A stretch of 35,994 bases of DNA, taken from assembly GCA_913056305.1 (NCBI GenBank), contig CAJXMR010000031.1:1-35994 (forward strand). Direction: 5' to 3'. Below are positions 1 to 8,041 of this stretch, one piece after another (the first letter of the stretch is position 1; each line of letters begins with the position of its first letter). The notes under the pieces are model-generated. The model worked only from the letters and a program-made list of their open reading frames with translations, was not told the origin of the DNA and made no database searches. The translations under genes and the position numbers were made by a program. Source of the DNA: an uncultured Ralstonia sp. (GTDB taxonomy: Bacteria; Pseudomonadota; Gammaproteobacteria; Burkholderiales; Burkholderiaceae).

Positions 1-348
1 GTGATGCTGGTACTGCTGATCATGCTGATCATCACGATTCCGATGCAGACGCACGCGGTCAAGATGAATCTGCCGGTCGGCAACCCGCCGCCGCCACTGA
101 CGCAGCCCGAAGTCGTGCAGGTCGATATCGGCTCCGACGGCACGGTCTCGTGGAACGGCGCGGTCGTGAACCCGGCCGCGCTCGACGTGAAACTCTCCCA
201 GGTGGCGGCGCAGCCGGTGCAGGCGGAGATTCACCTGCTGCCGAACAAGCTCGCACCGTACCGGAGCGTCGCCGCGGTGCTCGCCTCCGCGCAGCGCATG
301 GGCGCCACGAAGATCGGCCTGATCGGCAACGAGCGGTACATGCAATAG
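1..348 (+). CDS. exbD: ExbD/TolR-family biopolymer transport protein (5' truncated)
   Basis: The reading frame is already open at the window edge, so the true start probably lies upstream; the visible part is 115 residues. It begins inside a hydrophobic stretch (LVLLIMLIITIP), matching the single N-terminal membrane anchor of ExbD/TolR proteins. The rest looks like the small periplasmic domain: a beta-strand-rich segment around VQVDIGSDGTVSWNG and a C-terminal part ending in a strand near IGLIGNERY. Family members work with ExbB/TolQ as a proton-driven motor that energises TonB- or Tol-dependent processes at the outer membrane. An ExbB gene would be expected just upstream but cannot be seen. 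A hairpin with a T-run about 90 bases downstream probably ends the transcript. ExbD is preferred to TolR because no tol genes follow, but the two are hard to separate on a fragment. Confidence 0.8.
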   Translation: MMLVLLIMLIITIPMQTHAVKMNLPVGNPPPPLTQPEVVQVDIGSDGTVSWNGAVVNPAALDVKLSQVAAQPVQAEIHLLPNKLAPYRSVAAVLASAQRMGATKIGLIGNERYMQ

Positions 349-436
349 GGATGCGGGACTGCTGATCATTCAGCAACGCTTCAGGCTCGCTGTCGAGGAT
401 CGCAAGTCGTGGTGATTCGCGAAATAGCTGAACAGC

Positions 437-463
437 ACCAGCCCTTCGGGGCGGTTTCTTTTT
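437..463 (+). terminator. Rho-independent terminator after exbD-like gene
   Basis: A perfect GCCC / GGGC stem at 441-444 and 449-452 closes a TTCG tetraloop. It extends by ACC/GGT with one bulged A at 440, and is followed by a T-rich run (TTTCTTTTT) to 463. It lies about 90 bases after the exbD-like stop and about 110 bases before the next start codon. Confidence 0.65.
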
Positions 464-574
464 GTGCGCTTAGCGCAAACGCTGGTGCCGGCAATCTGAA
501 GATTCCTTCAACGAAATTTGACGCCGATTGCTGCCTAGAATGCCCGCTCTTTCAACAAGCCACGGAGATAGGCG

Positions 575-2926
575 ATGAAGAAGAGTCGGGATATGAAGGG
601 TCGATGGATTGGTGGTGCGCTGGCAGTCGGAGTGCTGACGTCGGGGCTGCAAGGGTGTGGCGGAGGCGGTGACGACGCATCGGCCGCCAACGCTGCGGTG
701 TCACCCGCCAATGGCACGGGGGGCGGACAGACTGGTACCGCCTTGCCGCTTCAGGTGGCATCGGTCACGCCGCTGACGGGCGTGCCTGGGACCGCCATCA
801 CGGTGCAGGGTGTCGGTCTGACGCGGGCCACGCGGGTGTACTGGGGTGAGACGGAACTGACGGCGTCGTTCCAATCCGCCGATCGGCTGGTGGTCACGCT
901 GCCCAATACGCAAGCGGCGGACGACGCCAGCAACACGCTCACGCTGCGTCGGGAAGACGGTGCCCGCCAGACCTGGACCACGCCGGTCACGGTGGAGGCG
1001 GTGCCGGTGCCGACCAGCATGCAGCCGGGCAATGCACGCGAGGGGCAGCACGTGCGCCTCAGTGGCGCGCGCCTGCAGCGCGTCAAACAGATCAAGCTGG
1101 GCGACATCTCGGCCGCGCCCGTCGGCGTCGCACCTGACGGTAGCTGGCTGGAGTTCGTGGTGCCATCGGGCGCGCCCAGCGGTACCGTGGTGCTGGTCGA
1201 TGCCAAGGGCCGCGGCTTCCCGGCCGGAAACCTGGTGGTTTCGGCCATGGCGGCATCACTGGCGTTCCAGGACGTACAGGTCTATCAAAGCCAGTTGATC
1301 TCGGTCAGCCAGCCCACGCCGAGCAAGTACCTGCGCTTTGCCCCGGGGCGCGACACGATGGTGCGTGTGCGCCTGGTGCCCAACGGTACGTCGGATGTCT
1401 ACACGTCGCAGGTGCGTCTGACGGTCTCCAACACCGCGCTGGGCTCGCAGACCTTCGTCATGCAAGGCCCGGCCACGCTCGGTGCTGCCTCGGTCGCGGA
1501 GAGCGATCTGGCGGGCAGCTATACCTATACGGTGCCGGGTGCTTGGATCGGGCCCGGTTTCCGCCTGGATGTGGCGGCCAACGATCAGAAGTTTCCGCAG
1601 GGTGTCACGCGCTTCACCTACACGCCGTCAGCCGACGTGCTGAAGGGCGCGACCTACATTCGCATGCACGTGGTGCCTATCGCGCCGGATTCGGGCGCCA
1701 AGGTGGATTTGGACCTCAACTGGTTCAAAGCCAGCCTGCGCGGCCTCTACCCGCTGTCGGACGTGGATTTCGTGATGGAGCCGCCGTTGGCCGGGCCGGC
1801 CAAAAACGACAGCAACGCATGGATTGACGCCGTCGACGCACTGCGCAGCGCGAGCAATCCCCAGAACTACGATTTCTATTTCGGCGTCATGCCGTGTGAC
1901 AGCTGTACCGGGCTGGGCCAGGTGCCCGGACGCGCAGCCGTGGCCTCGCACCTGTGGAGTGGCCGCAAGGATGCTGAAATGGTGATCGTGATGATGCATG
2001 AGGTTGGTCACAACTTCGGTCGTCTGCACAGCTGGGACGATGCGGCGTTTCCGTATTCGCGCTCTGCCGGGCAGGTGTTCGAGGGCCCTTGGAACTGGGC
2101 CGGCGGTGCATGGGCCTCGGTGATCGATCCGCTTGGCAATCGTCGGCTGGTGGCACCGACCGAATGGCACGACGTAATGTCTTACAGCACTCCCGGCGCC
2201 GTGTCCGACTACACCTATAGCGGCGCCTACGACTACCTGGAGCAGAACCTGCCCTTGAGCGCCAAGCCCAAGCCCAAGGCAGCATTCCTCCAGCCGCAGG
2301 AGGCGCCTCCGGTCACCAGCGCGGTCGACGTTCTCTACCTCGCCGGCAGGATGGTTCGCGCAACGGGGCAGGTGAAGCTGCAAGCGCCGGTCCGCATGAA
2401 GTCCACGCCAGATACCGTCGCGCTTGCTGCCAGCACGCTGCCTGCCGATGGCGACTACGTGATGGAAGTCACTACGGCTCAGGGCCGCTTGCGCTATCCG
2501 CTGCAGTTGCAGGAGGTGGGTGATGCAGAGCAGGCCAGCGCCAGCTTCAAGTTGACCATTCCCGCGCTGGACGGCATTCAGTCCGTGCGCGTGCTGCGTG
2601 GGCTGGTGGCGTTGCCGACGCAGACGGCTGCGCAAGCGGCCAAGCCGGCCGTGCTGCGCGCCATGTCCGTACCGTCGGACGCGGTGGTCAAGCCGTGGGG
2701 CACCTACCGCCTGGGCGCGGACGCACTCGCGCTCACCTGGAACGCCACGCGCTGGCCGTGGATCAGTGTCTGGCAGAAAACAGACACTGGCTTGGTGCCG
2801 GTGGCAGTGGGTGCAACGGGCGGGGTGGCGAACGTTTCACTGCGAGCGCCGGCGTCCGGAACGCGCGGGCTGGTGATCAGTTTCAGTGATGGCCTGAATA
2901 CCACGCTGGAATCGTTCGACTTCTGA
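575..2926 (+). CDS. Secreted zinc-metalloprotease-like lipoprotein with IPT/TIG domain
   Basis: The protein has 783 residues. The N-terminus is a lipoprotein signal: basic MKKSRDMKGR, a hydrophobic stretch, then the lipobox LQGC followed by a Gly/Asp-rich linker. Residues about 58-135 resemble an IPT/TIG immunoglobulin-like domain (VTPLTGVPGTAITVQG). A metzincin zinc site HEVGHNFGRLH is at residues 475-485 (H475, E476, H479, H485), and a probable Met-turn, WHDVMSYS, lies about 55 residues later; both are hallmarks of metzincins. The C-terminal third is a beta-rich region with no motif I recognise. The overall architecture recalls M66/StcE-like surface proteases, but the family assignment is inferred. 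It is expected to be anchored on the outer membrane or exported and to cleave extracellular proteins. GGAGA at 564-568 is a usable ribosome site for this ATG. The gene stands alone, with terminators on both sides. Confidence 0.75.
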   Translation: MKKSRDMKGRWIGGALAVGVLTSGLQGCGGGGDDASAANAAVSPANGTGGGQTGTALPLQVASVTPLTGVPGTAITVQGVGLTRATRVYWGETELTASFQSADRLVVTLPNTQAADDASNTLTLRREDGARQTWTTPVTVEAVPVPTSMQPGNAREGQHVRLSGARLQRVKQIKLGDISAAPVGVAPDGSWLEFVVPSGAPSGTVVLVDAKGRGFPAGNLVVSAMAASLAFQDVQVYQSQLISVSQPTPSKYLRFAPGRDTMVRVRLVPNGTSDVYTSQVRLTVSNTALGSQTFVMQGPATLGAASVAESDLAGSYTYTVPGAWIGPGFRLDVAANDQKFPQGVTRFTYTPSADVLKGATYIRMHVVPIAPDSGAKVDLDLNWFKASLRGLYPLSDVDFVMEPPLAGPAKNDSNAWIDAVDALRSASNPQNYDFYFGVMPCDSCTGLGQVPGRAAVASHLWSGRKDAEMVIVMMHEVGHNFGRLHSWDDAAFPYSRSAGQVFEGPWNWAGGAWASVIDPLGNRRLVAPTEWHDVMSYSTPGAVSDYTYSGAYDYLEQNLPLSAKPKPKAAFLQPQEAPPVTSAVDVLYLAGRMVRATGQVKLQAPVRMKSTPDTVALAASTLPADGDYVMEVTTAQGRLRYPLQLQEVGDAEQASASFKLTIPALDGIQSVRVLRGLVALPTQTAAQAAKPAVLRAMSVPSDAVVKPWGTYRLGADALALTWNATRWPWISVWQKTDTGLVPVAVGATGGVANVSLRAPASGTRGLVISFSDGLNTTLESFDF

Positions 2927-3031
2927 GTGTGGAGTACGGTGTCATGCCAGGACCCGCCCTTCGAGGCTAACGGCCTTCAGTTAAGGTCTCGCTCGACTTG
3001 CCGGATGGCACAGCGGTGAAGGCGAAATTTG

Positions 3032-3065
3032 ACGACCTGGTCGCATACGCGGCCGGGTCGTTTTT
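3032..3065 (+). terminator. Rho-independent terminator after the metalloprotease gene
   Basis: A nine-pair stem (3032-3040 with 3053-3061, one G-T pair) encloses a 12-base loop and runs directly into TTTTT at 3061-3065. It is 106 bases after the stop codon at 2926. The remainder of the 2927-3204 gap shows no other recognisable feature. Confidence 0.7.
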
Positions 3066-3204
3066 CCTTGGGTGGAGCGTTTGCGATTTGCGCAGGCGCT
3101 TGAGGCGGGTACGCAGCTTCGCATTTCCGCCGCATTCGTTCACGCCCAAGCGGATGCCTCGCTCTCCCGGGTTGAGCTGGCACGCTCTGCATCGCGCTCG
3201 AGGG

Positions 3205-5961
3205 TCATTTCTGTTGCTCGGGCTTGCCTGCACCAAGCGCCTCCAGCAGCGGCCGCAACGCATCCAGTTCCGCCCCGAAGCCGCTCCAATCCCCCGCCTT
3301 CAAGCGCTCGATGGCGCGGTTGTAGTGGGCGAGTGCGTCACGGGCGCGCGCGTCCGATGCGCCTCCGGGCGCTGATGCCGCTGGGGCTGTCTCCTTGAAG
3401 AGCGCGGCCAACGCCTCGCCCAGGGTCGCCTCCATCACCACGCGGTCGCCATAGGCGGCGATCACCCGCTTCAGCTCGGGCAACTGCCCGGACGCCGCGC
3501 GCAAGTACAGCGGGGAGATATACAGGATCGAATTGTCGATGGGCACCACCAGCAGATGGCCGCGGATCACGCGCGAGCCCATCTGGTTCCACAGCGAGAT
3601 CTGCTGCGAGATCTCGGTGTTCTGCTGGATGCGCGCCTCGATCTGGAACGGCCCGTAGACCAGCTTGTCCTTGGGGAAGGCGTAGAGGATGAGCTTGCCG
3701 TAGTCGGGCGGGTCGCAACGCGCGGCCAGCCAGGCGATCATGTTCTCCCGCTGGCTGGGCACCATCGGCAGCAGGAGGACGAACTCGGCGCGGGGCTCGC
3801 CTGGCAGCCGCATGATCATGTAGTACGGCGTCATCATGGTCGTGGGAGCGCTGCCCCCGCCGTCGATGCCGGCCAGCCCGCGCGGGAACTGCCAGAGATC
3901 CTCACGGTTGTAGAAGACTTCCGGTGCTTCCATGTGATATGCGCGGTAGCGTTGCGCCTGGATCAGGAACAGGTCTTCCGGGTAGCGGATGTGCTGCTGC
4001 AGGTCTTGCGGCATCGCCGCCAACGGCTTGAACAGGCTCGGAAAGATGCGCTGATACGTCTGCAGGATCGGATCGGCCGGGTCGCTCACATAGAAGTCGA
4101 CCGTGCCGTTGTACGCGTCGATCACCACCTTGACGGCGTTGCGGATGTAATTGGTGCCGCCGCTGCTCGGCTGGGCGTAGGGGAACCAGCGGCTGGTGGT
4201 GTAGGTGTCCTGCATCCAGAACAGGCGCCCGCCGCTCGCGACAAGATACGGGTCATGGTCGAGGGTCAGGAACGGGGCGATCGTGCTCACGCGGTCCTGG
4301 ATGTTGCGGTGGAGCAGGACGCGGCTCTCATCGGTGATGTAGCCGGTGAGCAGGATGTTGATATCGGCAAGCTGCCACGCGAACAGGCTGCGCCGCGCCA
4401 GTCCGCCGATGGCGACACCGTCGTGCCCGCTGTATGCCAGGTAGACGTTGTCCTTGCCCTTGGGGTAATCGAACTCGGGCACGCTGCCCTTCACGATCAC
4501 GTAGTCCTGATTGCCCTGGCCGAAATAGAGGCGCGGTTCGCGAATGGCCGGGCCGCCGCTGGCAACGGGCGGAATGTCCTGCAGAAAGAAGGAGGGCAGG
4601 CCCTCGGTGGATTTCTCCGTGACCGGCGACATCACGAGGCCGTTGCCGTGCGTGAACAGCACATGCAGGTTCACCCAGGTTTGGGCGTTGGGCGGCAGCA
4701 TCGCCGTCTCCAGCTCGCGCGCCGACAGCATGACCTGCCGGTAGCCGGCATCGAGCCGGTAGCGGTCGATGTCCACGGAGAGGAATTTGTAGTAGGTCCG
4801 GATCTCCTGCAGCTGCGCGTAGGTGTCCATCAGCGGCTGCACATCCCACAGGCGGACGTTGTCGATGGTCGCCCGGTTGGCCTGGAGTGCGGTGAGATTG
4901 AGCCCCTGCTCGGCCGGAAACGGCCGGACCGTGATGCGCTCCAGGGCGTAGGCCCTGCGCGTGAGCGCGATATTGCGCGCGATGTAGGGCGCCTCCAGCT
5001 GCAGCTCGTTGGGCTTGACATAGAAGCGCTGGAACAGCGCTGGGTAGATCACGGCGAGCAACGCCGAGCTGCCGAACACCAGCAGCACCGAGGCGGCAGT
5101 CATCTGATCGCTGCGCCGGCGAAGATTGGCCCACGAGGCAACGGCCGCGGCGGCGGCAAGGCCGACCAGCAACCACAGCACCGGTAGTACGACGTGGACG
5201 TCGGTATAGCTGGCGCCCACCACGACGTCGTTGTCGCCATACAGCAGCAGGAAGCGGTCGAGCCAGTAGGACCAGGCTTTCACCGCAAAGAACAGGCCGA
5301 GCAGCGCCGAGCCATGCGTGACCACGGCGGGCGAAAGCACGCGGCGCGAGCGCTCGAGCGCGATGTCGCCGCGCGCCCCATACACTGCGCCGGCGATCCC
5401 CGCGCTGCAGAAGAGCAGCAGAAGCAGCCAGTTCTTGAGCGCGATGTAGGCGGGCAGCGAGAACAGGTAGAAGCCGATGTCCTTGTCGAAGACCGGATCG
5501 CGCTCGCCAAACGGGACCTGGCGCAGGAAGCGCAGCGCTGTGTCCCAGTTCGAGAGTTCGCCAGCGGCGATCAGCAGCCCCAAGACAACCGCACCGGCCG
5601 CGATGCTGGCGCGCCAGGGAATGCGCGGGGTGACCTGCTCGACCAGTTCGCTGATGACCTCCGTCCGGCCCGATGCGGTGGTGGTGCCCCGTCTCAGGAG
5701 GTGGAAGCGCCGGGCATAACGATGCGCCAGGAACCCTGAAGTACCGATCGCGCCTGCAGAGACGACAAACACGGCAACGAACAGCAGCGTCCGGGCGGCA
5801 AGGACCGTCCAGAAGACGTCGGTATAGCCGATCGAAGCAAACCACAGCCAGTCGACCACGACGCCGCTCAAGCGCCCGATCAGGATCAGGCTGACGACGA
5901 CGGCCGCAACCGTGATGGCATTGCGTCTCAGGCGCCCGCTGGAATTCACTCGCGACCGCAT
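3205..5961 (-). CDS. UPF0182 family large membrane protein
   Basis: The protein has 918 residues, a normal length for UPF0182 (COG1615). The N-terminal third carries about seven hydrophobic helices (roughly residues 14-40, 50-75, 118-138, 165-195, 212-235, 255-280 and 288-312). A long soluble part with family-typical stretches follows, such as NELQLEAPYIARNIALTRRA, TYTTSRWFPYAQP and MRLPGEPRAEFVLLLPMVP. The C-terminus is Ala-rich with a short helical tail (ALAHYNRAIERLKAGDW), the usual ending in this family. The molecular function is unknown; the topology predicts a large domain exposed on one face of the inner membrane. The ATG at 5961 is chosen because the first membrane helix follows directly. 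It is transcribed alone, and the gap to the GST gene is 174 bases. Confidence 0.88.
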   Translation of the reverse strand: MRSRVNSSGRLRRNAITVAAVVVSLILIGRLSGVVVDWLWFASIGYTDVFWTVLAARTLLFVAVFVVSAGAIGTSGFLAHRYARRFHLLRRGTTTASGRTEVISELVEQVTPRIPWRASIAAGAVVLGLLIAAGELSNWDTALRFLRQVPFGERDPVFDKDIGFYLFSLPAYIALKNWLLLLLFCSAGIAGAVYGARGDIALERSRRVLSPAVVTHGSALLGLFFAVKAWSYWLDRFLLLYGDNDVVVGASYTDVHVVLPVLWLLVGLAAAAAVASWANLRRRSDQMTAASVLLVFGSSALLAVIYPALFQRFYVKPNELQLEAPYIARNIALTRRAYALERITVRPFPAEQGLNLTALQANRATIDNVRLWDVQPLMDTYAQLQEIRTYYKFLSVDIDRYRLDAGYRQVMLSARELETAMLPPNAQTWVNLHVLFTHGNGLVMSPVTEKSTEGLPSFFLQDIPPVASGGPAIREPRLYFGQGNQDYVIVKGSVPEFDYPKGKDNVYLAYSGHDGVAIGGLARRSLFAWQLADINILLTGYITDESRVLLHRNIQDRVSTIAPFLTLDHDPYLVASGGRLFWMQDTYTTSRWFPYAQPSSGGTNYIRNAVKVVIDAYNGTVDFYVSDPADPILQTYQRIFPSLFKPLAAMPQDLQQHIRYPEDLFLIQAQRYRAYHMEAPEVFYNREDLWQFPRGLAGIDGGGSAPTTMMTPYYMIMRLPGEPRAEFVLLLPMVPSQRENMIAWLAARCDPPDYGKLILYAFPKDKLVYGPFQIEARIQQNTEISQQISLWNQMGSRVIRGHLLVVPIDNSILYISPLYLRAASGQLPELKRVIAAYGDRVVMEATLGEALAALFKETAPAASAPGGASDARARDALAHYNRAIERLKAGDWSGFGAELDALRPLLEALGAGKPEQQK

Positions 5962-6135
5962 CGACCCTGCTCCTTTGCCGGCCCGTCACCCACGGCCGGC
6001 AGAGACCGCGCGCGAGTGCACCGCCAAACGATGACCCGCGCCAAGTCACGCCAGATGATTCATTCTAGTCTCGTGAATCCGGCGGCGTTTGCCGTGCGCC
6101 CGCCGCAGCCGGCCCATGGGATGCTGCGCAGGCAG

Positions 6136-6816
6136 TCAGCGCACGCAGGTGGCCTGGTCTGGTTCCTGCAAGGCGGGAAACGCCGAAACGGCTTGGCTTG
6201 GCAGCTTCGTCATGCAGACCTCGAACAGGCGGCTGGCCAGCCATGCCGCCAGCCAACCCTGCAGTGCGGGCAAGGCCTGCTCGGCAAACCAACCCGGTTC
6301 CACCGCTGCAAATTGGCGCACAAAGGGAAAAATCGCCAGATCGGTCGCGCACGGGGTCGCGCCGCCCAGATAGCGCTCGCGTTGCAGCCTGGCCTCCAGC
6401 AGCGCCGGCAATGCCGCCACGGCTTGTGAGCGCACGGCTTCGCAGGACGCCGCCTCTGCGGGATAACGCTCCGGATACTTGTAGCGATCGAGATCGCGTT
6501 TGAAGTCGCCGTCGTTGCGCTGGAGCAGGTCCAGGTTGTCCTCGGATTGCGCGCGGCTCCACCAGCCGTCGTCTGCGGGCTCGAGCGCCCATCGCATGAT
6601 GTCCCAGCTTTCTTCGAGGACGCCGCCATCTGGCAATTGCAGCACCGGCACCGTGCCTTTGGGCGAGAGCGCCAGAAGCGCCGACGGCTTGTCGCGCAGC
6701 ACGACTTCGAACGCCTCGAAGCGCCGGTTGGCCTGCAGCATGGCCATGCGGGCGCGCATCGCATAGGGGCAGCGGCGGTAGCTGTAGAGCAGGGGGAGGG
6801 CGTGGTGGGTGGGCAT
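6136..6816 (-). CDS. Glutathione S-transferase-like protein
   Basis: The protein has 226 residues. The N-terminus has the thioredoxin-like GST fold, starting with a beta strand (LPLLYSYRRCPYAMRAR) that contains CPYA with Cys16 at the position of a GST or glutaredoxin-type catalytic cysteine. The cis-proline segment KGTVPVLQL and the glutathione-contacting VLEESWDIMRW follow. The C-terminal half is the all-helical GST domain; the segment ATPCATDLAIFPFVRQFA fits the conserved helix-6 N-capping region. A catalytic Cys instead of Ser or Tyr points to omega/beta-like or glutaredoxin-like GSTs that perform thiol transfer. The substrate is not predictable. It is divergent from the cytochrome c gene across a 241-base region that contains an inverted repeat. 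Confidence 0.85.
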   Translation of the reverse strand: MPTHHALPLLYSYRRCPYAMRARMAMLQANRRFEAFEVVLRDKPSALLALSPKGTVPVLQLPDGGVLEESWDIMRWALEPADDGWWSRAQSEDNLDLLQRNDGDFKRDLDRYKYPERYPAEAASCEAVRSQAVAALPALLEARLQRERYLGGATPCATDLAIFPFVRQFAAVEPGWFAEQALPALQGWLAAWLASRLFEVCMTKLPSQAVSAFPALQEPDQATCVR

Positions 6817-6904
6817 GGGTGTCGGATTCCGGCGGCACTGGCTTTGCGTGCGTCCAATACGGCTCTAGGCTACCTGATCTGCCAGCCTGACTACGGTGTT
6901 CTGT

Positions 6905-6921
6905 CATGCCCGGGTGGCATG
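6905..6921. repeat. Inverted repeat in the GST / cytochrome c divergent region
   Basis: CATGCC (6905-6910) and GGCATG (6916-6921) form a perfect 6-bp inverted repeat around a five-base spacer. It lies between the divergent starts at 6816 and 7058. It is a possible operator; no regulator gene adjoins it. Confidence 0.35.
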
Positions 6922-7057
6922 GTCGGCTTCCAATTTCCGTTTGCTTGAATACACTCTCACCCGAACACGAACCGACCGCCGGCGGCGTTTGCTCGTAGAC
7001 AGACGCGGTGCCGCCGGGTTGGACGACTCGCAACGCTCAGCCGATTTGGGGGAATGC

Positions 7058-7921
7058 ATGAAGAAGACCTGGCTCGTAACGATGGCAGGATGGCTCGTCT
7101 GCGCTTGCGCGGCGCTTGGGGGCACGGCGCACGCCGCGGATGCCACGACGCTGACCCTTGTCGTCGGCGCGCAGCAACAGTCGTGGGCGCGTGACACGTT
7201 GCTGCATGACCCACGCCTGACCGATGTCACCGTCGAAGACGAGAACCTGAAGCGCCGCCTGACCTTCAAGGCGATCGCCGTGACCGAGCTCTTGCGCGGC
7301 CTGCCGACCAGCCCGGAGGCGAGCGCCACCACCTCGGCCAGTGACGGCTATGTGTCGCACTTGCCGATGCGCCTGCTGCTGGCCGACCGCGCTGACGGGC
7401 CGCGCGCCTGGCTCGCCGTGGAAGACCCGGCCGCGCCGTGGCCCACGCTCAAGGGACAGGACATCGGGCCGTTTCGCCTGATCTGGACGTCGCCGCCGGC
7501 CAAGGCAGCGGAGGTCAATGAGAGCCTGTGGACCTACAGCATTGTGCGCATCGACGTGGCCGCGCTGCCGGGCGAACGCTTTGCGGCCATCCGGCCCGCG
7601 TCCGGGCTGCCGGCAGACGGGCCGGTCATGCGCGGCTTCGCCACGTTCCAGCGCGTCTGCTTTTCCTGCCATACGCTCAACCGCGCGGGCGACGCCAACC
7701 TCGGGCCTGACCTGAACGTGCCCTACAGCCCGGTCGAGTATCTGGGGGACGACAAGCTGCGCCACCTCATCCGCGATCCGCAGTCGCTGCGCTGGTGGCC
7801 GAACGCCCGCATGTCGGCCATCGATGAGAAGACGCTGTCCGAAGCCCAGTTGAGCGATCTGCTGGCGTACTTGCACCATATGGCGCGCCGCAAGCCTGCT
7901 GCCCCCGCGCACGGGTCCTGA
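7058..7921 (+). CDS. Secreted c-type cytochrome with N-terminal molybdopterin-oxidoreductase-like domain
   Basis: The protein has 287 residues. A Sec signal peptide (MKKTWLVTMAGWLVCACAALG, cleavage near AHA-AD) sends it to the periplasm. A mono-heme cytochrome c domain follows, with CFSCH at residues 201-205 (covalent haem and His ligand) and a likely axial Met at residue 252 in NARMSAI. Residues about 25-175 contain LRFT-like strands, DGYVSHLPM and SLWTYSIVRIDV; this pattern resembles the fold of sulfite-oxidase-type molybdopterin-binding domains, but I see no clear cofactor cysteine, so the resemblance is an inference. It is likely a periplasmic electron carrier. The start at 7058 is chosen for the GGGGGA ribosome site at 7048-7053 and for the signal peptide; the open frame extends further upstream without either. 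Confidence 0.8.
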   Translation: MKKTWLVTMAGWLVCACAALGGTAHAADATTLTLVVGAQQQSWARDTLLHDPRLTDVTVEDENLKRRLTFKAIAVTELLRGLPTSPEASATTSASDGYVSHLPMRLLLADRADGPRAWLAVEDPAAPWPTLKGQDIGPFRLIWTSPPAKAAEVNESLWTYSIVRIDVAALPGERFAAIRPASGLPADGPVMRGFATFQRVCFSCHTLNRAGDANLGPDLNVPYSPVEYLGDDKLRHLIRDPQSLRWWPNARMSAIDEKTLSEAQLSDLLAYLHHMARRKPAAPAHGS

Positions 7922-7996
7922 TTGAGCGCAGCGTTTTGCTTCTGCCAATCTGGTCGCCTTGAATCCGGGCTTTCCTGGAGGCAGGTGCAAATTTCC

Positions 7997-8036
7997 ATTC
8001 AGTGATATATTCAAATATCTATTCATTAATCCATTC
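7997..8036. repeat. Four direct repeats, 12-bp period, before the HipA-like gene
   Basis: ATTCA occurs at 7997, 8009 and 8021, and ATTC at 8033, so the spacing is exactly 12 bases each time. The array is much more AT-rich than its surroundings and ends five bases before the start codon at 8042. Copies two and three overlap an interrupted palindrome (GATAT at 8004-8008, ATATC at 8015-8019). The position suits an operator or promoter element for the downstream gene. Confidence 0.5.
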
Positions 8037-8041
8037 TTCGG

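Noticed and set aside
3556..5187. 543-codon open frame on the plus strand, opposite the UPF0182 gene
   Set aside because: Composition is that of a GC-rich antisense shadow (rich in Arg, Gly, His, Gln), with no ribosome site or domain; the opposite strand has a clear family match.
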